Virus record (IMG/VR): IMGVR_UViG_3300020172_004404
Span: 1 to 34,341 of that record
From: a virus
Reading direction: 5' to 3' (one strand)
Length of the DNA stretch: 34,341 nt
The position numbers and the translations under genes were made by a program. The notes beneath the pieces were generated by a model. It did not search any database, had not been told where the DNA came from, and saw only the letters and a list, made by a program, of their open reading frames with translations. Positions 8,959 through 16,811 of this stretch are shown piece by piece (the stretch's first letter is position 1; each line of letters opens with the position of its first letter).

Positions 8959-10301
8959 TACCAGAATCCTGACTTGATTAAATCGCCATTGGCAAATTGT
9001 TTTAGTGAGAACTGCTTGCTGACTTGGCTACGACTTTGCACTGGCAACAACTGTAGTTGCATGGTCATTTTTGTTGGCACATACGTTGGGCTGTTTGTGC
9101 CCAGTGTCTGCGGAGCGGGTCTAGTTACTTCTGCTCCTGTAGACAAGTTTGCCGCAGTCAATCTTAGATTACTAAAACTAAATCCTGATGTTGGCAGTGT
9201 TGCTCGGTCACGACGACTCAAAAGATCAGTGCCGTTAATGTTTACGCTTCGAGCTCGGATATAGTCAACGTCGTTGGGCAGGTTGTAACTAAATGAGCGC
9301 ACAACACAAGGATGGAGGTTGTACTGATATTCACCAAGCCCTTGTAAAAATACCAAAGGTGGCGGTTGGCCACGATTGGTGTCTTGGCCGTAAAACATCT
9401 TTGTCACACTTCTAAAAAAGTGAATCACTGCCAACATATAGTTGGCTTCAAATGTATCTTGTGCTGTAAACACTGCTTCTATAGTAACTTCGTCAATATA
9501 GCTGTTTTGATAAAATAATCCACGATAGTTGCTGTGCGTTAAATCATAAGTGTTGTAGTTGGCCGAGTACGTGCTACTGATAGTAGGAGTATATGGAAAA
9601 ACAACACCATCTGTAATTGCCAACGGATACAAGATACCCGATTGAGGATTTGTTAACGCAGGGTCTCTGTACAAATAATCTGCGCTGTTGGCCAATCGCA
9701 ATCTAACTCGCCAATCACCCTGATTTGCCTGTTTGCGTTGAATTTCAATTTGTTGCTGAGCTCTGGCTTTGGCCAATGTGGCTTGCTCATTGCTGCCATC
9801 AATGTTTTCACCCCCAAACTCGTTAATTTGCGCATTTTGATCAGCACTAGCATCTTCCGCTATAATAATAGCTTCTTGTTCAGTTTCGATGTCGCTTGCA
9901 TAAATCAAACCAGTGCTGACGTCAACCACATCCCATTTATCAGTTTCGGGGTTGTACACCGCGGTATAGTCACCAGAAATTGCAGATTGAGGGGCTGGCT
10001 CAAAATTTTCAATTCGATCTGCGCCAGGCTCAGGTTCATTCTGGGGTGGTACGTCAACTGGTGGTGGTTCGTTTGGGGTGGCAGCTATTTGTGCTTCAAC
10101 GTCGGTTGCACGTTGCTCTAATATGTCAATGCTGGCCTGGGTTCTTTGTATAGTTCGTTCTTGCGATGGGATTAAATCTGCCAAGGCAGAATTGGCACGA
10201 CTATTTGCCAGGTCTGTTTCAAGTTGGCCAAGTTCGCGTTGCAACTTGGTAATTTCTGCCCGTATCCGAGTAAGTTCTAATTGTAAACTTGCAATAGACA
10301 T
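8958..10301 (-). CDS. Baseplate tail-tube junction protein, gp48/gp54-like
   Basis: 447 residues. Residues 1-85 are a predicted coiled coil opening MSIASLQLELTRIRAEITKL, nearly the same leader as the 833-residue protein. A Pro/Glu-rich linker follows (about 80-110). Residues about 200-447 are the conserved part: PLAITDGVVFPYTPTISSTY, then YMLAVIHFFRSVTKMFYG, then DVDYIRARSVNINGTDLL, and the C-terminus MTMQLQLLPVQSRSQV to FANGDLIKSGFW. This pattern recalls gp48/gp54, the tube-like proteins that cap the baseplate and prime tail-tube growth. I cannot decide between gp48 and gp54. It is the first gene of the leftward baseplate transcript, preceded by GAGGG as SD, 7 nt before the ATG, and by a late-promoter octamer. 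Confidence 0.55.
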   Translation of the reverse strand: MSIASLQLELTRIRAEITKLQRELGQLETDLANSRANSALADLIPSQERTIQRTQASIDILEQRATDVEAQIAATPNEPPPVDVPPQNEPEPGADRIENFEPAPQSAISGDYTAVYNPETDKWDVVDVSTGLIYASDIETEQEAIIIAEDASADQNAQINEFGGENIDGSNEQATLAKARAQQQIEIQRKQANQGDWRVRLRLANSADYLYRDPALTNPQSGILYPLAITDGVVFPYTPTISSTYSANYNTYDLTHSNYRGLFYQNSYIDEVTIEAVFTAQDTFEANYMLAVIHFFRSVTKMFYGQDTNRGQPPPLVFLQGLGEYQYNLHPCVVRSFSYNLPNDVDYIRARSVNINGTDLLSRRDRATLPTSGFSFSNLRLTAANLSTGAEVTRPAPQTLGTNSPTYVPTKMTMQLQLLPVQSRSQVSKQFSLKQFANGDLIKSGFW

Positions 10302-10321
10302 TTTTTTTCCCTCAATTGCAT

Positions 10322-10329
10322 TATTTATC
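10322..10329 (-). promoter_or_regulatory. T4-type late promoter octamer GATAAATA for the baseplate operon
   Basis: The minus strand reads GATAAATA from 10329 to 10322, one mismatch from the T4 late consensus TATAAATA, and the identical octamer precedes the tape measure gene. It is 20 nt upstream of the ATG at 10301, with an SD in between. It is the natural start of the baseplate transcript and would be read by the gp55 sigma factor encoded divergently next door. Confidence 0.65.
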
Positions 10330-10366
10330 GATCTAAAAAACGGCTAAGTTTATTGGTCAGTGGCCA

Positions 10367-10394
10367 TTGACATTTAGCATAGATCTGTTATAAT
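10367..10394 (+). promoter_or_regulatory. Consensus sigma70 promoter for gp55
   Basis: TTGACA (10367-10372) is separated by 16 nt from TATAAT (10389-10394), and TG at 10386-10387 supplies an extended -10. Both hexamers match the bacterial sigma70 consensus perfectly. It points at the gp55 gene, so the late sigma factor appears to be expressed early by the unmodified host polymerase. An SD (GGAGG, 10407-10411) follows. Confidence 0.85.
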
Positions 10395-10418
10395 AAGTAT
10401 GTTTACGGAGGAAAAACG

Positions 10419-11321
10419 TTGTCTACACCACCAAAAGTCAATTATCTAAACAATAGAGACATACTAAAAGAAATACATCTAAGCAAAAATACCTATTGTA
10501 GTTTTGCCGATCGCAAGACTGATCACCAGTATGATATTATCTTGCCACATGTGAGTAAAATAAATCTTCGCACAGTGGCCGAGGCTCGACGAAATCGAGC
10601 TGATAGACTCAAACGGGAAACTGGGGAAGTGGTCAATGAAAAAACTATTCTCAAGACTGATTTGGTGTTTAGGATCATGACAGCGGAGCACATTCCGTTG
10701 GCTCCTCCCAAGAAAAAGAAAATTGTTGGTAAAAAACGAAGTCTTGAGGATATCATGGGCTGGACCGAAATCGAAACAGAAGATCCCATCACAATTGACG
10801 AGCCCCTTGAAGATGCCGACCCTATTCTAGATCCTGTTCATGTAAGGGTTAACTTTCCCCCGTTTTTTCATTATCGCATTGATGAGAGCCGCAAACCATA
10901 CCTTGTGGGCAAAAGTCACTGGGAGGGCAACCTTGATACCGGACACTACAATCGAGACCACGGTGAAATGACTCGAAAATTAGCACTGATGTTTATGAAG
11001 TTGTGTGAACGGTATGCCACGCGAAGCAACTGGCGCGGATACACCTACAACGAAGAGATGCGTGGTCAGGCCCTGTTGCAGTTGAGTCAAATTGGACTAC
11101 AGTTTGACGAGTCTAAATCACAAAATCCATTTGCCTATTACACCGCAGCCATCACAAACTCGTTTACTCGGGTACTAAACATTGAAAAGAAAAATCAAAA
11201 CATACGGGATGACATTCTAGAAATGAATGGCATGAGTCCCAGCTGGTCTAGACAGCATGCTGGATCAGAGCGCAAATATGCTGAACCACTTACAGTCACA
11301 ACCACAACCAGTGAAGATTAA
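10419..11321 (+). CDS. 55: Late-transcription sigma factor gp55-like, with a large internal insertion
   Basis: 300 residues. The start is TTG at 10419, 7 nt after a GGAGG SD. The ATG at 10399 is out of frame. Residues 7-22 (VNYLNNRDILKEIHLS) resemble the N-terminus of T4 gp55. Residues about 184-270 hold the sigma region 2-like core (NWRGYTYNEEMRGQALLQ, IGLQFDESKSQNPFAYYT, NIRDDILEMNG), which binds core polymerase and the late -10 element. Between these lies about 150 residues absent from T4 gp55 (185 residues in total, from memory), including a basic patch PPKKKKIVGKK and an acidic stretch. The C-terminus (LTVTTTTSED) lacks the hydrophobic clamp-binding tail I recall for T4 gp55. Its stop overlaps the gp47 start (TAATG). 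It should read the late octamers found elsewhere in this window. Confidence 0.85.
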   Translation: MSTPPKVNYLNNRDILKEIHLSKNTYCSFADRKTDHQYDIILPHVSKINLRTVAEARRNRADRLKRETGEVVNEKTILKTDLVFRIMTAEHIPLAPPKKKKIVGKKRSLEDIMGWTEIETEDPITIDEPLEDADPILDPVHVRVNFPPFFHYRIDESRKPYLVGKSHWEGNLDTGHYNRDHGEMTRKLALMFMKLCERYATRSNWRGYTYNEEMRGQALLQLSQIGLQFDESKSQNPFAYYTAAITNSFTRVLNIEKKNQNIRDDILEMNGMSPSWSRQHAGSERKYAEPLTVTTTTSED

Positions 11322-12337
11322 TGAGCAATCTCTTTAAAAAAGCCGCAGTGTTTACCGACATACACTGGGGACTAAAATCCAACAGTCATCAACACAATTT
11401 AGATTGTGAAAACTTTGTTGATTGGTTTATCAAAACTGCCAAAGAGCAAGGATGCGACACTGGTATGTTCTTAGGTGATTGGCACAATCACCGAGCTGCC
11501 ATTAACCTGCAAACTTTACAGTTTTCGTTGAGAGCTATTGAAAAATTGTCAGCGGCGTTTGATCGCTTTTTGTTTATCCCCGGTAACCATGATCTCTATT
11601 ACAGAGACCGCCGAGACATTCACGGAGTAGAGTGGGCAAAACACATTCCCAACATTGTGATTGTTAACGATTGGTTCCGTGAAGGAGATGTAATTATTGC
11701 TCCTTGGCTAGTGGGCGACGATCACCGACAAATACCCAAAATGTCAGCTCGCTATATGTTTGGGCATTTTGAATTGCCTGGGTACCTGATGAATGCCATG
11801 GTTGAGATGCCAGATCACGGCACTGTACGGCGAGAAAATTTTGAAAACATTGGGCATGTTTTCTCCGGACACTTCCATAAACGTCAAACCAAGAAAAATA
11901 TCACTTATATTGGCAATGCTTTCCCACATAACTTTGCTGATGCCAGCGATGATGACCGTGGAATGACCGTGTTAGAGTGGGGTGAAGAGCCTCAGTACAT
12001 TGCATGGCCAGACCAACCCAGGTATCGAGTGTACGATTTGTCAACAGTAATCGACAATGGTAACAAAATTCTTGGCAAGAACATGCACGTTCGTGTACAG
12101 CTTGATATTGAAATCAGCTACGAAGAAGCCAACTTTATTCGAGAGACGTTTATTCAACAACACAACTTGAGAGAAATGGCCTTGATGCCAAACAAACGTT
12201 CTGCGCTTGAAGACATTTCAGTAACTGATGATGTACGATTTGAAAGTGTTGATCAAATTGTGGTTGATCAGATCACTAAAATAGAAAGCGAATTTTACGA
12301 TCCAAAGCTATTACTGAAAATTTATCAAACACTTTGA
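11321..12337 (+). CDS. 47: Recombination endonuclease subunit gp47-like (Mre11/SbcD family)
   Basis: 338 residues, matching the T4 gp47 length (339). All metallophosphoesterase motifs are visible in order: DIHWG (13-17), GDWHNH (52-57), GNHD (88-91), GHFE (148-151) and SGHFHKR (182-188). These residues bind two metal ions, usually manganese, for nuclease activity. With gp46 it forms the Mre11-Rad50-like complex that resects DNA ends for recombination-dependent replication, and in T4 also helps degrade host DNA. The ATG overlaps the gp55 stop by one base. The gene ends in TGA, which overlaps the next gene's ATG (TGATG). Unusually, another gene of nearly 1.2 kb separates it from gp46. Confidence 0.93.
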   Translation: MSNLFKKAAVFTDIHWGLKSNSHQHNLDCENFVDWFIKTAKEQGCDTGMFLGDWHNHRAAINLQTLQFSLRAIEKLSAAFDRFLFIPGNHDLYYRDRRDIHGVEWAKHIPNIVIVNDWFREGDVIIAPWLVGDDHRQIPKMSARYMFGHFELPGYLMNAMVEMPDHGTVRRENFENIGHVFSGHFHKRQTKKNITYIGNAFPHNFADASDDDRGMTVLEWGEEPQYIAWPDQPRYRVYDLSTVIDNGNKILGKNMHVRVQLDIEISYEEANFIRETFIQQHNLREMALMPNKRSALEDISVTDDVRFESVDQIVVDQITKIESEFYDPKLLLKIYQTL

Positions 12338-13491
12338 TGCACCCAAGCATTGCTTCTGTACTCAACGAGTACTTTGATTATGATCAAATTTTTGATCTTG
12401 CTCGCTATGATGCAAACATGGCCAAACTCTACCATGAATTAAAAAAACTACAGAAGCCAGCATACGATCACAAGTATAGATTTGTTTTTTCCTACTACGA
12501 CACAGACTACTTTATCAGTCACGATCAGCCTGGTCTAACATTGCGTAACTTACAACGATTGACCAAATCGTTAGATATTTCCAACTATTTTTGTTTGATA
12601 ATCACGCAACAAGATATCAGCAGTCAACTTGAAACATTGCAATTGCAAGAAACCAATGATGCGTGTGCCATAGCCAGTATCACACACGGACTGCAACCTT
12701 TGGTACATTTTGATACTGCCAATGTCGAACTAAATCAAAAGTTAATCGATCAACATTACATTTGTCTTAATGGTGTTCGCCGATTCCACAGAACTGTGTT
12801 GTATGCGCATTTGCAACATAGAAAAATACTAGATCGAGGGTTGGTAAGTTACATGGATTTTGCCAACAGCAAGATCAAAATACACAAACACGATCAAGTA
12901 TTAGCCAAACGTGGAACTTTGAGTGTGCCCACCGATCTTACTTTTGTTTATACTGACCAGTTTACTCGCATCAATGATGGTTGGGTCATCAAGGATGCAG
13001 ATACCTTGCAAATGTTGCAACAAACAGACCACAGCAATTATAAAAATTTTAACGACACACATGATCGCCACGGACTTGGATTAGATTTGGCACAACAGGC
13101 ATTCTTGTATGTGATTTCTGAAACAGTGTTTGATCATCCCACCTTTGTGTTTGCTGAAAAAAGCATGAAACCCATTGCATCTAAACGTCCATTTGTGTTG
13201 GCTTCGACACCTGGCGGATTAAAACACTTGCAGAAGCTGGGGTTCAAAACATTCAACGACTTCTGGGATGAGGGATACGACAACATACTTGATCCTACTC
13301 AACGCATCAAGGCGTTAGCTGATATAATTCAGGATATCAGCAATCAATCGCTATCCGAGTTACAAGCAATGTGTATCAAAATGTCTAACATATTGGAATA
13401 CAATTTTGATTACTACCGTAACCACTTTTACAACAACGAAGTAAACAAATTTAAATTGGCCTGTTGTGTTAACCAAGGACCAAGAACATAA
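12337..13491 (+). CDS. Unrecognised protein with a glycosyltransferase-like C-terminal motif
   Basis: 384 residues from ATG at 12337, which overlaps the gp47 stop (TGATG). A TTG three bases earlier is a less likely start. The N-terminal 250 residues are not recognised. Residues about 257-318 contain FLYVISETVFDHPTFVFAEK, then MKPIASKRPFVL, LKHLQKLGFKTFNDFWDEGYD. The E-x(n)-EK-x-x-KP-I pattern and the GFKTF..FWDE.YD ending recur in uncharacterised proteins of aquatic phages and bacteria. They recall the nucleotide-sugar-binding half of some GT-B glycosyltransferases, which is inference only. It sits inside the gp47-gp46 pair, and a fresh sigma70-like promoter for gp46 follows it, as if it had been inserted there. 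Confidence 0.5.
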   Translation: MHPSIASVLNEYFDYDQIFDLARYDANMAKLYHELKKLQKPAYDHKYRFVFSYYDTDYFISHDQPGLTLRNLQRLTKSLDISNYFCLIITQQDISSQLETLQLQETNDACAIASITHGLQPLVHFDTANVELNQKLIDQHYICLNGVRRFHRTVLYAHLQHRKILDRGLVSYMDFANSKIKIHKHDQVLAKRGTLSVPTDLTFVYTDQFTRINDGWVIKDADTLQMLQQTDHSNYKNFNDTHDRHGLGLDLAQQAFLYVISETVFDHPTFVFAEKSMKPIASKRPFVLASTPGGLKHLQKLGFKTFNDFWDEGYDNILDPTQRIKALADIIQDISNQSLSELQAMCIKMSNILEYNFDYYRNHFYNNEVNKFKLACCVNQGPRT

Positions 13492-13506
13492 ACCCCAGTT
13501 TGGGTA

Positions 13507-13526
13507 ACCTTGACTTGACGCAAGGT
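13507..13526 (+). promoter_or_regulatory. Inverted repeat around the -35 of the gp46 promoter
   Basis: ACCTTG (13507-13512) and CAAGGT (13521-13526) are perfect inverted arms around an 8-nt spacer that contains the -35 hexamer TTGACG. The placement would suit an operator, but six-base arms can arise by chance. Confidence 0.35.
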
Positions 13527-13544
13527 AGACTTATATTGTATAAT
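13515..13544 (+). promoter_or_regulatory. Sigma70-like promoter for gp46
   Basis: TTGACG (13515-13520) and TATAAT (13539-13544) are separated by 18 nt, just upstream of the gp46 ATG (13564). An alternative -35, TTGACT, begins at 13510 but has a 23-nt spacer. No good SD lies between the -10 and the ATG, so the leader would be very short. Confidence 0.65.
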
Positions 13545-13563
13545 ATTTTGTTAGAAAAAATTA

Positions 13564-15333
13564 ATGATATCAATCAACACAATCACAGCCAAGAACTTTC
13601 TCAGTATCGGTAATGTCACGCAGGCAGTAAATCTAGCTCGCCAGGACCTTACTCTGGTACTGGGAGAAAATCTTGACCTAGGCGGCGATGGTAGTCGCAA
13701 TGGCGTGGGCAAAACAGCTATTTTAAATGCCATCAGCTATGCATTGTATGGTGCTGCCATAAGCAATATTAAAAAAGACAATTTGATCAATCGTACCAAC
13801 GGCAAAAACATGTTAGTGTGTTTGGACTTTTCAGTCAACAACATTGATTATAGAGTTGAGCGTGGGCGCAAACCCAACTTGTTAAAATTCTATGTGAACA
13901 ACCAAGAACAAGATTCTGAAGACAACGCACAAGGCGACAGCAGAGAAACACAAACGTTAATCGAAGCCGTACTTGGAATGAGTCATGACATGTTCAGGCA
14001 CATTGTCACTCTGAACACTTACACTGATCCGTTTTTAAGTCTCAAGGCCAACGACCAACGATTAATCATTGAACAATTGCTAGGTATCACACAGTTAAGC
14101 GACCGTGCTGATAAAATCAAAGAACTCAATCGCATTACCAAGGAAGAAATTTCACAAGAAGAAATGCGTATCCGAGCTGTGCAAGAAGCAAACAAACGAA
14201 TTGGTGAACAAATTACCAGTCTTGAAAAGCGCAGAGATTTGTGGAACAAGAAAAAAACCGAAGACTGTGGTCAGCTGTCATCGGCTATAGCTGGGCTGGA
14301 ACATATTGATATTGACGCTGAAGTACAGGCACACCGAGACTTTGATGAGTATCACAAAAAGAAACAAAATATTGACGAGGTCACTCGTTACATTAGACAA
14401 ATTAATTCTGATGATGCCAAGCTGACCAAAAAACTAGCACAACTCAAAAAAGATCTAGAAGAAATCAAAGAACATCGTTGTTTTGCTTGCGGAACCGAAA
14501 TTCATGACAACAGCCTGGACACAGTACAAGCTGAACGTGAGCGTGAGAAACAAGAAACTGCACTACAACTGTTAGCCAACGACACTCAACGCACCGAGCA
14601 TCAAGACGTACTAACAGCACTAGGTGAGCTGGGAGTAGCACCAAAAATATTCTACGACAATCTTGAACAAGCATTGAATCATAGAAACAGTTTAGAAAGT
14701 TTGCGTAAAGATCTTGCCAATCGTGGGGCCGAACATGATCCTTATACTGAGCAAATTGATGACATGAAAAAACAGGCGTTGCAGGAAGTAACATACGATA
14801 GCCTCAACGAGCTGACAAAATTACAGGAGCACCAAGACTTCTTGCTGAAACTATTGACCAGCAAAGACAGTTTTGTACGCAAAAAGATTATTGAGCAGAA
14901 TTTAAGATATCTCAATCAGCGCCTTACTTACTACTTGGATCAGATTGGGTTACCACATCAAGTGGTGTTTCAAAACGATCTTAATGTAGAAATTACTGAG
15001 TTGGGGAGAGACTTGGACTTTGACAACCTGAGTCGGGGTGAACGCAATAGATTAATTTTGAGCATGAGTTGGGCATTCCGAGATGTTTGGGAAAGTCTTT
15101 ACTGCCCAATCAATGTGTTGTTTATCGACGAACTAATTGATTCTGGTCTTGACACTGCCGGCATGGAGGGTGCATTGGCTATCCTTAAACACATGACCCG
15201 TAAACGCAAAAAGAGCGTGTGGTTAGTTAGCCACAGAGACGAGCTTGTGGGACGAGTAGAAAACGTACTGCGTGTGGTCAAAGAAAATGGTTTTACAAAC
15301 TATAGTACCGACGTTGAAGTCAATGTCGCTTGA
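13564..15333 (+). CDS. 46: Recombination endonuclease subunit gp46-like (Rad50/SbcC family)
   Basis: 589 residues, near the T4 gp46 length (560). The split ABC ATPase is complete: Walker A GSRNGVGKT (43-51), a zinc hook CFAC (306-309) flanked by coiled coil (about 185-300 and 315-450), signature LSRGERN (489-495), Walker B NVLFIDE (517-523), D-loop SGLD (527-530) and the H-loop SHRD (556-559). It is the ATPase partner of gp47, opening DNA ends for resection in recombination-dependent replication. The ATG at 13564 lacks a clear SD but has its own sigma70-like promoter 20 nt upstream. The TGA stop lies within the first codons of the next gene (11-bp overlap), tying the accessory island to the gp46 transcript. 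Confidence 0.93.
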   Translation: MISINTITAKNFLSIGNVTQAVNLARQDLTLVLGENLDLGGDGSRNGVGKTAILNAISYALYGAAISNIKKDNLINRTNGKNMLVCLDFSVNNIDYRVERGRKPNLLKFYVNNQEQDSEDNAQGDSRETQTLIEAVLGMSHDMFRHIVTLNTYTDPFLSLKANDQRLIIEQLLGITQLSDRADKIKELNRITKEEISQEEMRIRAVQEANKRIGEQITSLEKRRDLWNKKKTEDCGQLSSAIAGLEHIDIDAEVQAHRDFDEYHKKKQNIDEVTRYIRQINSDDAKLTKKLAQLKKDLEEIKEHRCFACGTEIHDNSLDTVQAEREREKQETALQLLANDTQRTEHQDVLTALGELGVAPKIFYDNLEQALNHRNSLESLRKDLANRGAEHDPYTEQIDDMKKQALQEVTYDSLNELTKLQEHQDFLLKLLTSKDSFVRKKIIEQNLRYLNQRLTYYLDQIGLPHQVVFQNDLNVEITELGRDLDFDNLSRGERNRLILSMSWAFRDVWESLYCPINVLFIDELIDSGLDTAGMEGALAILKHMTRKRKKSVWLVSHRDELVGRVENVLRVVKENGFTNYSTDVEVNVA

Positions 15334-16348
15334 TATTGCTCGTCAGCTTAGTTGGGGCATAGCAGCCAAAGAATGCAATAATTTCTTTGACACTAGAGCG
15401 CACTCTCAACTGGTATTGCAAGGATCACGTGCAGTACAAGATAAGCAAGTAGTTGAGTTTGTTAACACTGTGTTGGATCGTAAGCCATTGCATCAATTGC
15501 TTAACCAACCGCAACATCTAACTGAGTTTGTAAACAATGTTGGCAATTGGTTGCAAGCACACAAACACAATCAACTGCTGGGACTAGAACAGTTTGAAGC
15601 TGACTTTAGTGCCGGAACCACACAGAGTTTTGATAGCTTTTATTGGCGTTATCGCAATCGACGCATGCGATGTGTACTAGGCGAATACTTTTATCATGTC
15701 AAGTCTTGGACTGCCACCAATACCAATTGGGCATTTATTAACAATCAAAATCCGTTAATGCCCGGAGATGCACTGGTACTAAGTTTTCCATTTTGTGACA
15801 CTGGATCAGCCCCGTTAAACTACAATCAACTGATGACACAGTGTGATGAGCTTGGCATACCTGTGTTGATTGATGCTTGTTACTATACAATTAGTCATGG
15901 TGTTTGCATTGACTTACAACATCAATGTATTGATACTGTGGCGTTTAGTCTCAGCAAGGCGTTTCCAGTTTCTCATTTGAGGATTGGTGTCAGATACACT
16001 CAACCAAACTCATTTGATGGGCAAAAGTTGCACAACAGTATTAATTACAACAATGTTGTCAGTGGTTATATAGGCAAAAAACTTATTGATCATTTTTCTA
16101 GCGATTATATATACAACGTATACCAACAGCGGCAACAACAAGTATGCAAGGTTCTGGGATTGACTCCTAGCAATAGTGTATTGTTTGGTGTGGGTGATCA
16201 CACCTGGAATCAGTATAACCGAGCCAACTTACTCAAGTCCTACAAACTTGATTTAGATCCAACGTTGTTTGTTAATCGCATATCACTAACAGGTGTGTTC
16301 GACAACTGGGCCATATTTGAAGCATTGACTAATGAACATAAAACTTAA
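15323..16348 (+). CDS. PLP-dependent aminotransferase-like protein 1
   Basis: 341 residues from ATG at 15323. The frame is open further upstream, but that would mean deep overlap with gp46. Fold-type I PLP features are visible: SAGTTQS (96-102), where phosphate of the cofactor would bind; PGDALVLSFPF (147-157); LIDACYY (182-188) with Asp184 positioned to contact the pyridine nitrogen; and FSLSKAFP (208-215) with Lys212 as the Schiff-base lysine. This is the aspartate-aminotransferase superfamily pattern, but the substrate is unknown and the protein is shorter than usual (about 400), mainly at the C-terminus. It is clearly paralogous to the protein at 16778-17893. It overlaps gp46 by 11 bp and the next gene by 17 bp, so translation is coupled. 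Confidence 0.72.
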   Translation: MSLDIARQLSWGIAAKECNNFFDTRAHSQLVLQGSRAVQDKQVVEFVNTVLDRKPLHQLLNQPQHLTEFVNNVGNWLQAHKHNQLLGLEQFEADFSAGTTQSFDSFYWRYRNRRMRCVLGEYFYHVKSWTATNTNWAFINNQNPLMPGDALVLSFPFCDTGSAPLNYNQLMTQCDELGIPVLIDACYYTISHGVCIDLQHQCIDTVAFSLSKAFPVSHLRIGVRYTQPNSFDGQKLHNSINYNNVVSGYIGKKLIDHFSSDYIYNVYQQRQQQVCKVLGLTPSNSVLFGVGDHTWNQYNRANLLKSYKLDLDPTLFVNRISLTGVFDNWAIFEALTNEHKT

Positions 16349-16811
16349 TTTTTCGGATATAGTTGATAACCCCCAGTGTCAAATACTGATCAACAATCAC
16401 GAATTGTATTCAGGTTCTGCGCAGCCAGAATTTTATTTTGATGTACCAGTAGATTCTGGTGCAACACAATTACGGATTGTTCACCGTGATAAACAACCAA
16501 CAGATACTGTGGTAGTTGATGGAAAAATTGTGCGTGATCGCAGTTTTACCTTGGACCGGGTTGTGATTGACAATTACGACATTGGAGAACTGATATGGCA
16601 AAGTAGGTTTGAAGCCGCACATGGAGATGTATATCAAAGTTGTTTGTTCTTTGGACCCAATGGTGATTTTATACTAGATTTTGAAGCACCAGTGTTGCGT
16701 TGGATTTTGTCAACACGGCATACTCGCAACAATAACGACCCCACATGGGAGCGTGATTATCAATATTATACACAAGCATGTCAACTACTGGCACCGATAT
16801 CAACCAAATAA
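16332..16811 (+). CDS. Small beta-sandwich protein 1, carbohydrate-binding-module-like
   Basis: 159 residues. The N-terminal ~90 residues read as alternating beta strands (CQILINNHELYSG, EFYFDVPVDSGATQLRIVH, FTLDRVVIDNYDIGEL). The later part carries FFGPNGDFILDF and a Trp-Ile motif (PVLRWIL). The order resembles the protein at 21283-21801: an IDG/INN hairpin, an inner strand ending in LRI or FDI, a (R/Q)D(R/Q)(S/T)-TL strand, GPNG and P..W(I). The strand pattern of the first domain recalls small calcium-dependent carbohydrate-binding modules, which is inference only. It sits between two aminotransferase-like paralogues, overlapping the first by 17 bp and the second by 34 bp, so the three are made together. 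There are no cysteine motifs and no signal peptide. Confidence 0.5.
   Translation: MNIKLNFSDIVDNPQCQILINNHELYSGSAQPEFYFDVPVDSGATQLRIVHRDKQPTDTVVVDGKIVRDRSFTLDRVVIDNYDIGELIWQSRFEAAHGDVYQSCLFFGPNGDFILDFEAPVLRWILSTRHTRNNNDPTWERDYQYYTQACQLLAPISTK

Noticed and set aside
15272-15322. A longer start (GTG at 15272) for the first aminotransferase-like gene
   Set aside because: It would overlap gp46 by 62 bp and add a segment with no conserved look. The ATG at 15323 gives an 11-bp overlap like the neighbours.
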